From: an uncultured Prevotella sp.
GTDB lineage: Bacteria; Bacteroidota; Bacteroidia; Bacteroidales; Bacteroidaceae
Direction of reading: 5' to 3'
Assembly: GCA_938028745.1 (NCBI GenBank)
Contig: CALIZL010000041.1
Span: 1 to 34,280 of the forward strand
DNA length: 34,280 nt
In this document: one piece after another, positions 24,937 to 33,400 of the stretch
Layout of the letters: each line of letters starts with the position of its first letter
Position numbering within the stretch: position 1 is the first letter of the stretch
Program-made: the position numbers and the translations under genes
The notes under the pieces: model-generated
What the model saw: the letters and a program-made list of their open reading frames with translations, nothing else
The model's database searches: none
What the model was told of the DNA's origin: nothing

Positions 24937-25722
24937 ATGAGAATGTTAGCTATCATATCCCTTCTGATGCCTTTCTGTACACTATGTTGTGCACAGACAA
25001 ACAGTGTTGAACATAATAAAGGAAAGAGCATGATACGTTATTTTGACATTGAAAAGTTTAAAAGAAAATCCACTACAAATATTGGTTATGATTGTATAGA
25101 AGGTGGCATGCGAGTATTTTATGAGAGAATATTTAACTCCAAGGATAAGCATATCGGCTATATTGAACGCCGTGTAAGTATTGATACACCATACAGTTAT
25201 TATTATGAATATGACCTTCGAGGTAGGCTGCGTCTTAGCCTCAAATCATTTTATTCGTTTTATATTGGTAAACAATGCTATTATGATACGCTAGGACGAG
25301 TGATTGAAACGATTGATCATGATATACCCTATAAGTTTACTTTGGATGCATTTATTGAGAAAATGAAGAATGAATATGGTTATGATGCTTTAGATAAGAA
25401 AATAGTAACGGATGTATACCGCGATGAAGGAAAAGAAGACCTTCATAGACCTTGGTATAAAGTCTTCTGTCTTGAAGAGGCAAATGCCTTTTATGGCAAC
25501 AGGTATCTGATAGACGGCACAACGGGCGAAACCTTATATGTAGAGCAACACATTCGTGTCCATGGCGAAGGCAGTGAGAAACAGATAGAAGCCATCCTTG
25601 CCGGTGCTCCTGAGACTATTCAAGATAAATATCTTTATGAGCTGAAAAAGAAGAATGAAAGAAAAGACAAAAAAGGGACAAAGAAAAAGGGTAAGAGCTT
25701 TTGGCGAAAGTTGTTTGATTAA
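24937..25722 (+). CDS. putative T6SS immunity protein, type B, paralogue 6
   Basis: 261 residues. Closest to paralogue 5, with the same leader, the same FKRKSTT and GYDCIEGGMRV stretches and the same spacer upstream, so a B unit alone was duplicated once more. It is the last copy before the PAAR-like gene. It is exported and carries the YYYEYDLRGRL, YYDTLGRV, LIDGTTGETLY and KSFWRKLFD blocks. Confidence 0.75.
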   Translation: MRMLAIISLLMPFCTLCCAQTNSVEHNKGKSMIRYFDIEKFKRKSTTNIGYDCIEGGMRVFYERIFNSKDKHIGYIERRVSIDTPYSYYYEYDLRGRLRLSLKSFYSFYIGKQCYYDTLGRVIETIDHDIPYKFTLDAFIEKMKNEYGYDALDKKIVTDVYRDEGKEDLHRPWYKVFCLEEANAFYGNRYLIDGTTGETLYVEQHIRVHGEGSEKQIEAILAGAPETIQDKYLYELKKKNERKDKKGTKKKGKSFWRKLFD

Positions 25723-25838
25723 GGTTCGTGTTGTCTCCGAAGTGTATGCCTGCGGTGGGAACGGGGCTGCATTAGCCCACTTGAATGCAGGGGGACAGAC
25801 GGCGACAGGGCCAAACGCTACACCTACACTTATATGGC

Positions 25839-25880
25839 GCAAACCGCGTAAAGCCCCAGTTGCAAAAGTATGCGGTTTGC
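25839..25880. other. inverted repeat upstream of the PAAR-like gene
   Basis: GCAAACCGC at 25839-25847 and GCGGTTTGC at 25872-25880 are perfect 9-base complements around a 24-base loop, lying 33 bases before the PAAR-like start. It could be an operator or an mRNA stem that separates the PAAR-like gene from the immunity array. Function is unknown. Confidence 0.45.
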
Positions 25881-25913
25881 CTTATATCCTAAACGTAATA
25901 TAAATTTATATAT

Positions 25914-26258
25914 ATGGAGAAGATTATCGTAGACGGCGCACACATGCGTTGCACTTTTGCAACAGGCAATGCGCAGATACGCGTAGACAGCCACTCGTTG
26001 GTAAGGATTGGCGGCGCGTTGGTGGCTACCGAGGCCGACAAGGTAGGAATGAAGAACATCCCAACCTTTGGAACATGCAAATGCGGATGGCCCAATCGGC
26101 CATGCGTTCCCAGTCCTATTGCCTGGCAGCACGTGGCCGCCCAGAGCAGTGTGAATGGCGCAAAGAAACTCACGATGCAATCTTTCTGCCCATGTGCCAA
26201 GGGTGGCCGCATCTCTTTCAGCGATGCTGCCGACAACTCCTTTGTGGAGAGCGAGTGA
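25914..26258 (+). CDS. DUF4280 PAAR-like spike-tip protein
   Basis: 114 residues. The DUF4280 pattern is clear: VDGAHMRCTF at the start, SHSLVRIGGALVATEADKVG, NIPTFGTCKC, then NGAKKLTMQSFCPCAKGGRI. Conserved cysteines probably bind metal at the point of the spike. In Bacteroidetes T6SS loci such proteins cap VgrG and help recruit effectors. Here it follows the VgrG-immunity array and presumably caps this VgrG. It has no signal peptide, as expected for a spike component. Its stop overlaps GTGA of the following frame. Confidence 0.88.
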   Translation: MEKIIVDGAHMRCTFATGNAQIRVDSHSLVRIGGALVATEADKVGMKNIPTFGTCKCGWPNRPCVPSPIAWQHVAAQSSVNGAKKLTMQSFCPCAKGGRISFSDAADNSFVESE

Positions 26259-26542
26259 AACGGGCGCGTTGCTGGAAAGGAAACGTAAGTGTGAAACTTC
26301 GCCAAGATATAGCGAGGGTTCTTTCGCATAAGGGCGTAATGGTGGAAGGCCGTCCCGCATTGTTACGCCAATCTTACATGGATTGCCCCTATGGTGGGCG
26401 AATAGTGATTATCCTTAACGAGAAAACAGCCATTAAGGCGGCAGCCTACATTTTTTTCTTGCAACACCAATGCGCTTTGGCGGCAGATGGGCAATCAAGC
26501 TCGGTGTGCAAGAGGCAATATGCAAAATATTTCTATTTGTAA
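26255..26542 (+). pseudogene. remnant of a second DUF4280-like half, out of frame with the PAAR-like gene
   Basis: From GTG at 26255, overlapping the previous TGA, 95 codons stay open. The stretch HKGVMVEGRPALLRQSYMDC followed by PYGGRIVIIL resembles the C-terminal half of DUF4280 proteins (v-i-G-paL-S-C-GG-I) and parallels LTMQSFCPCAKGGRISF in the upstream gene. It has no proper N-terminal part. It is either the scar of a longer or duplicated PAAR-like gene broken by a frameshift, or a coupled short ORF. The last 35 residues look random. Moderate to low confidence. Confidence 0.45.
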
Positions 26543-26562
26543 AATATTTTTTCGAAAAAACA

Positions 26563-26592
26563 TTGCTTGTTCCAAAATAATGATTAAATTTG
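26563..26592 (+). promoter_or_regulatory. putative promoter of the barrel-T9SS-SpvB operon
   Basis: TTG at 26563-26565 is followed after 19 bases by TAAATTTG at 26585-26592, a good Bacteroidetes promoter match. The first gene starts 60 bases later. The AT-rich stretch just upstream (from about 26517) supports this. Confidence 0.65.
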
Positions 26593-26651
26593 CGGAAGAA
26601 TGAGGAACCTCAGTCCCTTAGAAACATTAATAACAAAAAAGTTAGACTGTT

Positions 26652-27377
26652 ATGGGCACAAAATTTAATTTACTTATTCTTTTTATCGTTTCCTGTCTTT
26701 CGCTAAGTGCTCAGGAGGGTGCTTTCAATGCCGGTGTCCGCTTGGGCGGCGGTTACAGTGTCAACAGTCATGTAGACAAGATATTAGTGAGCGAGGGTTA
26801 TTACGCCAATTATTCGTTCGACAACAAAGGACTGTTCGTGCCAAGTGCCGAGCTGTTTTTCCTTTATAGGCAGCCTGCAAGCCTTTGGGGCGTTGAAGCG
26901 GGCATTGCCTATTATAACAAAACGGCGCGAGTTCGTTACGAGGACAAGAACGAATTGAACTACACGCTCTCCACCCGTTATCATCATTTGGGGCTTGCCG
27001 CTTATTTCAATCTCTATCCTTTTAAGGCAAAAAACTCGCTGCACGTATCATTGGGCGGACGAATTGGCGCAAACCTCTCTCCAAGCAACCTAACCTATAC
27101 GGGTAATCAGGAAGATGCGAAGTTCTCGGCGTTGGGTTATCCCAGCGTAAAAGAGACCGAACGGATGCTCAAAGACAAACTCAAAGGCCGTCCCGATGCG
27201 GCATTGGGCGGCGGTATCGGCTATGACTTCCCATTCGGCATGACGCTCGACTTGCGCTATCATTACAGTCTGACCAACAGTATCAAGACCGAAACAAACA
27301 CCTATAACTGGGTGGAACACGACAACCACAATCTGCAAATTGAACTGACGGTGGGCTATATGATTAATATCCGATAA
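26652..27377 (+). CDS. outer-membrane beta-barrel protein (PorT-like)
   Basis: 241 residues. A signal peptide of about 20 residues ends in SLSAQ with likely cleavage before Q. The mature part alternates hydrophobic and polar residues in strands (AGVRLGGGYSVNS, LFFLYRQPASLWGVEAGIAYY, LGLAAYFNLYPF, MTLDLRYHYSL) and ends in LQIELTVGYMINIR, typical of small 8-12 strand barrels annotated PorT or outer membrane beta-barrel. The next gene encodes a paralogous barrel. It is first in an apparent operon with a T9SS cargo and a giant lipoprotein, so a role in their surface display is possible. That role is inference. Confidence 0.75.
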   Translation: MGTKFNLLILFIVSCLSLSAQEGAFNAGVRLGGGYSVNSHVDKILVSEGYYANYSFDNKGLFVPSAELFFLYRQPASLWGVEAGIAYYNKTARVRYEDKNELNYTLSTRYHHLGLAAYFNLYPFKAKNSLHVSLGGRIGANLSPSNLTYTGNQEDAKFSALGYPSVKETERMLKDKLKGRPDAALGGGIGYDFPFGMTLDLRYHYSLTNSIKTETNTYNWVEHDNHNLQIELTVGYMINIR

Positions 27378-27489
27378 GTTCTGGCCATGTTCTTATCCTT
27401 ACTCTCTTTCCCCGCTTTGCCAAGATTGGCATAAGATTTAGGTTTGAATTTATTTCAACACATTTCATGTAAACAATAGGAAAGTGCCT

Positions 27490-28572
27490 ATGGGCAATTC
27501 TACTCCCAACACCCGCCGCAATGTCATTAGCGGCATTGTTGCGTTAATCGTTATCCTCATTATCTTGTTGTGTTTACGGCTTTGCAAACACGACAAGGAG
27601 GAAGTGCCGACACCTCAAGCAACCCCCTCGGCTTCTACCCCGCAAGACACCATCAAACAAGGCACGACAACAGTTTCGCCAAAAGCGTGGCATAAGGTTT
27701 CAAAGCCAAAGAGGAAAAGAAAGGTGATTGCCGCCTCTGCTCTTCAACCCGCAGAAAAGGTGGCTGTTATAGAAAAGAAAGCGGAACCTGCTGTTGTGCA
27801 AGAAACGCCCAAAGAACAACCTAAGCAACAAACCGGCATAGAACCAGAATCTGACGACGTGGTAATAGATACGGCGGAAATCATTCGCGAGCCCAAGCCG
27901 AGGCGTATTTTCTCGCACAAACGGTATTACCAAACCCGTATCGGCATTCGTGCCGGAGTGGGTTACAGCGTTATCGGCAACCTTGGTGCCTTGGTAGAAG
28001 ACGGGGCCGTCCGTCCTCGTTATACGATGGAAGAAAACGGTGCGTTTGTTCCCTCGATAGGCGTTTTTGCCCTTTGGCGGCACGACCGCCTTGGCGTTGA
28101 ATTGGCGGCAGACTACACGTGGCTGTCTTCTACCTTAAAGGAACATAAGCAAATCGGCAACATCGACGAGAAGACGGTCTTTCGTTATCACGTCATCATG
28201 CCGCAGGTAGCCGCGCGACTCTACCTGCTGAGCGACCTTTATATGGGTGCTGGTGTGGGCATGAGCATCCCGCTCAATCCTGGCGGCATCGACTTTTCGA
28301 GCAATCGTGCGGCCCTATACGTTTCGGTGGACAAACTCACACAGGAACATTTAAGAGAAACATTTCGGGCACGCTTGCACGTGATGCCCCTGCTCAAGAT
28401 AGGCTACTCGTCGTTTAAGAACGGCATCGAAGCCAGCCTGCAATACGGTTACGGCTTTATGGACCTTATCAAGACGAACGAGAACCCTTACGGATATCAC
28501 AAAACCACGAACAACAGTCACCTGCTTTTGCTGACAGTGGGCTATACCATTCCCCTAACCAAACAGAAATGA
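27490..28572 (+). CDS. membrane-anchored beta-barrel protein with periplasmic linker
   Basis: 360 residues from the ATG at 27490; a GTG two codons upstream (27484) is also in frame. A short basic N-terminus is followed by one strong helix (VISGIVALIVILIILLCLRL, about 12-31) with no cleavage site visible. A Pro/Lys/Glu-rich linker of about 115 residues comes next. The last 210 residues are a beta-barrel paralogous to the preceding gene (GIRAGVGYSV, GAFVPSIGVFALWR, LLLLTVGYTIPL end). The next gene overlaps by ATGA, so they are translationally coupled. An uncleaved anchor plus an outer-membrane-type barrel is unusual. Confidence 0.75.
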   Translation: MGNSTPNTRRNVISGIVALIVILIILLCLRLCKHDKEEVPTPQATPSASTPQDTIKQGTTTVSPKAWHKVSKPKRKRKVIAASALQPAEKVAVIEKKAEPAVVQETPKEQPKQQTGIEPESDDVVIDTAEIIREPKPRRIFSHKRYYQTRIGIRAGVGYSVIGNLGALVEDGAVRPRYTMEENGAFVPSIGVFALWRHDRLGVELAADYTWLSSTLKEHKQIGNIDEKTVFRYHVIMPQVAARLYLLSDLYMGAGVGMSIPLNPGGIDFSSNRAALYVSVDKLTQEHLRETFRARLHVMPLLKIGYSSFKNGIEASLQYGYGFMDLIKTNENPYGYHKTTNNSHLLLLTVGYTIPLTKQK

Positions 28573-30392
28573 CGATGAAACAATCCACACTCCACCTTAC
28601 AAGCATACTTGTTCCGCTCTTGTGCGCCGTATCGATAACGACTGGTCGGGCACAAGCGCAGACCCAAGCGCAAATACAACCGAAACCGGAATGCCAAGCC
28701 CCTGGCGGAGTGGCAGGTTTTGTTAAATGGGCAAGCGGCAACGACAATACCCCTGTACGTCTTACCGGCGCTGGCGGCCTGACCTTTATCGGTGTAGGGA
28801 AAATACAGAAAGCGGGCGAACAGCTGCTTTGGAATGTCAGCACACAAGCGGGAAAAACCGAGCGTGTGCAGACCACGGCCCGCACCGCCAACCTTGCCAA
28901 GGGCACGTTTATGAACTACACCGGGCGCGACACCTTGCCACAACTACGCCTGTACGCTTATAGCGCCTCATCTGCAAGCGGTACGCGCGGCACGCTCAAT
29001 GTGGGCGGGATGACCAAAGAAAAACTTCCCATCAAGAGCCTAAAGAACGGCATGGAGGAATATGTGGTTTACGACCGCGCCCTCACCGCCGCCGAACGCA
29101 TGCGCGTGGAGAGTGCCCTCGCCCTTCGCCACGGCATCACCCTTGCCCATTCCTACCTCAATTCCAAAGGCCAAACCATCCGCAACTATTATCGGCTTAA
29201 AGCGTACAACCACCGCGTTGCCGGCATCATCGGCGACGCCACCTCGAAACTCCACCGCACCACGGGCGAGAGTAGCGAGAATGAAGCCGTCGTCAAAGTA
29301 TCTGCAAGCTCAATAAACGAAGGCGCAAGTTTCCTCTGGGGCGACAACGCCAAGCAACTCTCTTTTACTGCCGACAAGGGCAACGGGAAATGGATGCAGC
29401 GATGCTGGGCAGCCACAACGACAGGACAGCCCGCAGAACATCTCACCTTGACTTTCGACACCCGAAGCATCCATCAACTGCAACCACTCGGAAAGGACGA
29501 GTGTTACTATCTCGCCGTAGACAACAGCGGCACAGGAAAATTCCCCGTCGGGCAAATCCGCTATTACAAGGCACAGGACAGCCATGCCGACAGCATCGTC
29601 TTTACAGGCATTGCCGCCGATGCGGGGGAAAGCATTTTTACGCTTCGTGCCGCTAAAGACTTCTTTGCAACCGTTGAAATAGCACGGCCCCGCTGTTCCA
29701 CAGCGCAAAAAGGACAGCTCAAAGTGCTTTTCACAGGCGGCACTGCTCCATATAATGTTACGATAAGCCTTGATGGGAAAGCATGTTACAGCCAATCCAC
29801 AAGTGACAGCCTTATCACCGTTTCCGCCCTGCAACAAGGCAAATACACGATTGCCGCCAAAGACCATACGGGTAAGACACTTTTGAATGAAGTCATGGTT
29901 TCCAATGCCGACATGGCCGATGTGCCCGAGTTGCAGGACGTACGTTTCGCCCGCGGTGCATCTCGCGATTACCACCTTGACACCAAGGGCGATTACACCT
30001 GCCGATGGAAGAGCCCGAAGGGCAGATACCTGAGTGGCGAGAGCGTTACGCTGGACGAGGACGGAGCGTACATCCTCGAACTGACCAACGCCGAAGGTTG
30101 CTCCACCACCCGCACGCTAAACGTATCGACAATGGGCAAAGACGGTTTCGCACGCCACGACGTGTCCCCAAACCCCACGGCTGACGGCAACGTTGATGTG
30201 CGCGTGGAAATGTCCGAGTCGCTCCCTCTTGAATTTAGGCTGTATTCCCCCGATGGCGCCCTGTTGCAAAAGGAGACGCGCACGGCCGACACCTATCACG
30301 CCACCCGTTGCTATCTGCCCATGAATGGGACATACGTACTTGAGATGAGTAGTGGCGAGAGCAGACAAACCGTCAAACTCATCAGGAAATAG
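28569..30392 (+). CDS. surface protein with C-terminal T9SS type A sorting domain
   Basis: 607 residues. The signal peptide ends near TTGRAQA (about residue 30). The region of about 45-330 matches the type found in large Bacteroidetes adhesin-like proteins (FVKWASGND, then EYVVYDRALTAAERMRVESA, then WGDNAKQLSF), a LamG/concanavalin-like arrangement sometimes named DUF8202. Ig-like parts follow (about 370-520). The last 75 residues (SPNPTADGNVDVRVEM start, YVLEMSSGESRQTVKLIRK end) are a T9SS CTD, so it is exported through the outer membrane and usually attached to the surface. It overlaps the upstream gene by four bases. Confidence 0.85.
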   Translation: MTMKQSTLHLTSILVPLLCAVSITTGRAQAQTQAQIQPKPECQAPGGVAGFVKWASGNDNTPVRLTGAGGLTFIGVGKIQKAGEQLLWNVSTQAGKTERVQTTARTANLAKGTFMNYTGRDTLPQLRLYAYSASSASGTRGTLNVGGMTKEKLPIKSLKNGMEEYVVYDRALTAAERMRVESALALRHGITLAHSYLNSKGQTIRNYYRLKAYNHRVAGIIGDATSKLHRTTGESSENEAVVKVSASSINEGASFLWGDNAKQLSFTADKGNGKWMQRCWAATTTGQPAEHLTLTFDTRSIHQLQPLGKDECYYLAVDNSGTGKFPVGQIRYYKAQDSHADSIVFTGIAADAGESIFTLRAAKDFFATVEIARPRCSTAQKGQLKVLFTGGTAPYNVTISLDGKACYSQSTSDSLITVSALQQGKYTIAAKDHTGKTLLNEVMVSNADMADVPELQDVRFARGASRDYHLDTKGDYTCRWKSPKGRYLSGESVTLDEDGAYILELTNAEGCSTTRTLNVSTMGKDGFARHDVSPNPTADGNVDVRVEMSESLPLEFRLYSPDGALLQKETRTADTYHATRCYLPMNGTYVLEMSSGESRQTVKLIRK

Positions 30393-30469
30393 GCGATAGG
30401 GATATATCTTATAAGGACAATAAAGTAAACGGTTTCCCCATTAAACGGAATAGTCATAAAAACGAAGTT

Positions 30470-33400
30470 ATGAACAAGTCGGTATGTTTTTCAGCGGTTA
30501 TTTTAAGTGCGTTTCTGTTGTTTGTTTCTTGTAACGGCAATAGGAGAACTTCGCATATCAGCAACAAGCAAGAAATAAGGGAATCTCCTGTTTCGGATGC
30601 CAAAGAACAGAAAACGGGTAAAGACAATCAATCTTTACATGCCAAGAAGTATGCACATGCGGTAACGGGCACGAAAGAAATAGGAAGAGAACGGGGAACA
30701 AGGACAAATAAAAGAAACCATGTGTCCAAGCGTTTGCAAGATTTTCGCAAACGCACGGTGAGCAAATACTTCGCCGGCACCCTTGCAGACTCTCTGTCTG
30801 TGGGTCGCGCTGAGCTGAAAGTGCCCCATGGCAGTATGGAACATGCCAAGATTTTGAGCATTACGCCACTTAGAAAGGGCGAGCTGCCCCACCTGCCCGC
30901 AGGCATGGTGAACGTAACGGCGGACAGGAGTAATCCTACCGTTGCTGCCAACTCGAAAGACAGCATCGCCGGTTACCGTTTCCTGCCGCATGGCGAGCAC
31001 TTCGTCCATTCGTTGGCAAGCATCACCGTGCCATACGACAGTACCCTTATCCCGCAGGGCTATACCGCCGAAGACATACACACTTACTACTACGACGAAT
31101 TAAAAGCCCAATGGGTAATGTTGCGGCATAAGGTTTTGGATAAAGACCGAGAGCTAGTTGTGGCCGAGACCTCGCACTTTACCGACGTCATCAACGGCAT
31201 CATCAAAGTGCCTGAAAATCCCGAAACGCAGAACTACGTACCCACGGGCATCAGCGAACTCAAAGCGGCCGACCCGAGTGCCGGCATCACAACAGTGAGC
31301 GCGCCCACCGCCAACCAAAGCGGAACGGCAGCACTAAGCTATCCCTTTGAACTGCCCAAAGGACGGGCGGGCATGCAGCCGAGCGTCGGTCTGCAATACA
31401 GCAGCGACGGCGGTTCTTCTTATGTGGGTTACGGTTGGAGCCTTCCTCTGCAAAGCATCGACATCGAAACCCGCTGGGGTGTTCCCCGTTTCGATGCCGA
31501 TAAGGAAAGCGAAAGCTACCTGCTCATGGGCAGCAAGCTCAACGACCGCACCTACCGCACCACTGATGCACCAGCGAGAACCAAAGACAAACGCTTCTAT
31601 CCGCTTGTAGAGGGCGGCTTTGCCAAGATTATCCGCAGGGGCGACAGTCCGCAGAACTACACGTGGGAAGTAACCTCCAAAGACGGTACCGTGTCTTATT
31701 TCGGAGGCGTGGACGGTACGGTGGACGAAGGTGCCGTGCTCAAAGACGGCAATGGAAACATCCTGCGCTGGGCACTTTGCAAGACACAAGACACCCACGG
31801 CAATTTCGTTTCTTACAAATACCGCAAACGCAGCGACAACTTTTATCCCGAAACCTACCGCTATACGGGCAGTAAGGACGAGGAGGGAGCTTATAGCGTA
31901 CAGTTCGCTTTCAAGTGGGATGCGCGCAAGGATGTGGTCAAGAGCGGTCGTTTGGGTGTGCTGCAAACCGACGATGCCCTGCTCGAACGCGTGGAAGTGA
32001 AGTACAACAGCGAGCTGCTGCGCGCTTATGCGCTTCATTATAAGGAAGGTGTCTTTTCCAAAACGCTTTTGGACAGCATCGTGCAACTCGACAGTAAAGG
32101 CAGGCGCGTGGCAGCACAAGGCTTTTCTTATTTCGATGAGACCAAGAATGGCATATTCTCTTCGGAAGAAACGTGGAAAAGCAACAGCCAAGAAGAGAAG
32201 CCTGTCTTTTTCACAAAGCATTTCGACAATGTCAGCGACTCTCTGTCCATACTCGGTAGTTCCAGCTCTTCCGGTGGCAGCGGCGGCGGCGGATTCGGTG
32301 TTGCTGTCGGTCCGGTTTCTGTTGGTGCATCTTATGAATTAAGCATTAACAAAAGCTATGGGGAAGTGGCTTTTGCAGACATTGACGGCGATGGGCTTCC
32401 TGATAAGATTTTTAAGACTTCCACCGGCATTTGGTACAGGCCAAACCTTTATGGAAAGACCGCACAAGGCGGTTTTGGCGACCCCATCCACGTAAAGGGT
32501 ATTGGCAGATTTTCTGAAAGCGAAAGCCTGAACCATAACATCGGAGTTGATGTTGGTGCCGGTTTCGGACCGGTAAGTGTCGGCGCATCTTACGGACACA
32601 GTATCCAGAGCGACAAAGTGAAAGTCTACATGCAGGACTTCAATGGGGATGGATTGGTTGACGTCGCCAACAAGGGAACGGTGTACTTTAACCATATCGG
32701 AGCGGACGGTAAGCCCTATTTTGAACCGACCAGTGCAGGGACATTCAATCCCATCCATACGCCCGATGAGCAAGTTGTCGACCAAACGTTTATCCCGGAC
32801 TACAAACAGGTTAGAGACTCTTTGGAACGGGAATTCCCCCTCAATGATGCCGTAAGAGTTTGGAGAGCTCCTTACACAGGAACCGTTGCCGTAAGTGGAC
32901 AGGTTGAAAGAAGAGCCACACGTGGCGATGGTGTGAAGATGAACATACAAACGCAGGGCATAATACTTTGGAAAGACTCTCTTATTGAAAGCGGAATTAG
33001 GCATTATGCCCTCACCCGCAATGTAACGGCAGGGCAGCACATCTTTTTCCGTCTGCAATCCCGTTACTCGGGGACAGCAGACAGCGTAAAATGGGATCCC
33101 GCCATACGGTACACGGCCATCGCTTCAGGCGTGACCACTTATGCAGGCGAAGACCTTACCCAATACAAAGCCTCGCAAGACTATATCGGCGGTGAGGCCT
33201 CTACGGCATACCTTGCAGAAACAGGAAAGGTGCTCATCAAAGCTCCTTATCACAAAGAAAAGACATCGGACGATGTGTGTTTAAAGGTTATCAAACAGAC
33301 TCGCGCAAGCAGTACGACACAGACGAAAATCTATCTCAAGGCAGATACCATTGCCGACGGTGTGTTCGAAACGGAATATCTGGCCAACAAGTCGGATAGT

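Noticed and set aside
20326..25722. Six paralogues as RHS/YD-repeat toxins
   Set aside because: Their YxYDxxGxL and YDTLGR motifs look RHS-like, but each protein is short, has a signal peptide and lacks a variable toxin end; duplication behind a VgrG effector fits immunity better.
25949..26542. A 197-residue gene overlapping the PAAR-like gene
   Set aside because: Its first 100 residues are an out-of-frame shadow of the PAAR-like gene; only the part after 26255 shows any family similarity and is listed separately.
31334..32221. Minus-strand ORF of 295 residues at the right end
   Set aside because: Lies opposite the continuous SpvB-type frame, which has clear family motifs; it is an antisense shadow.
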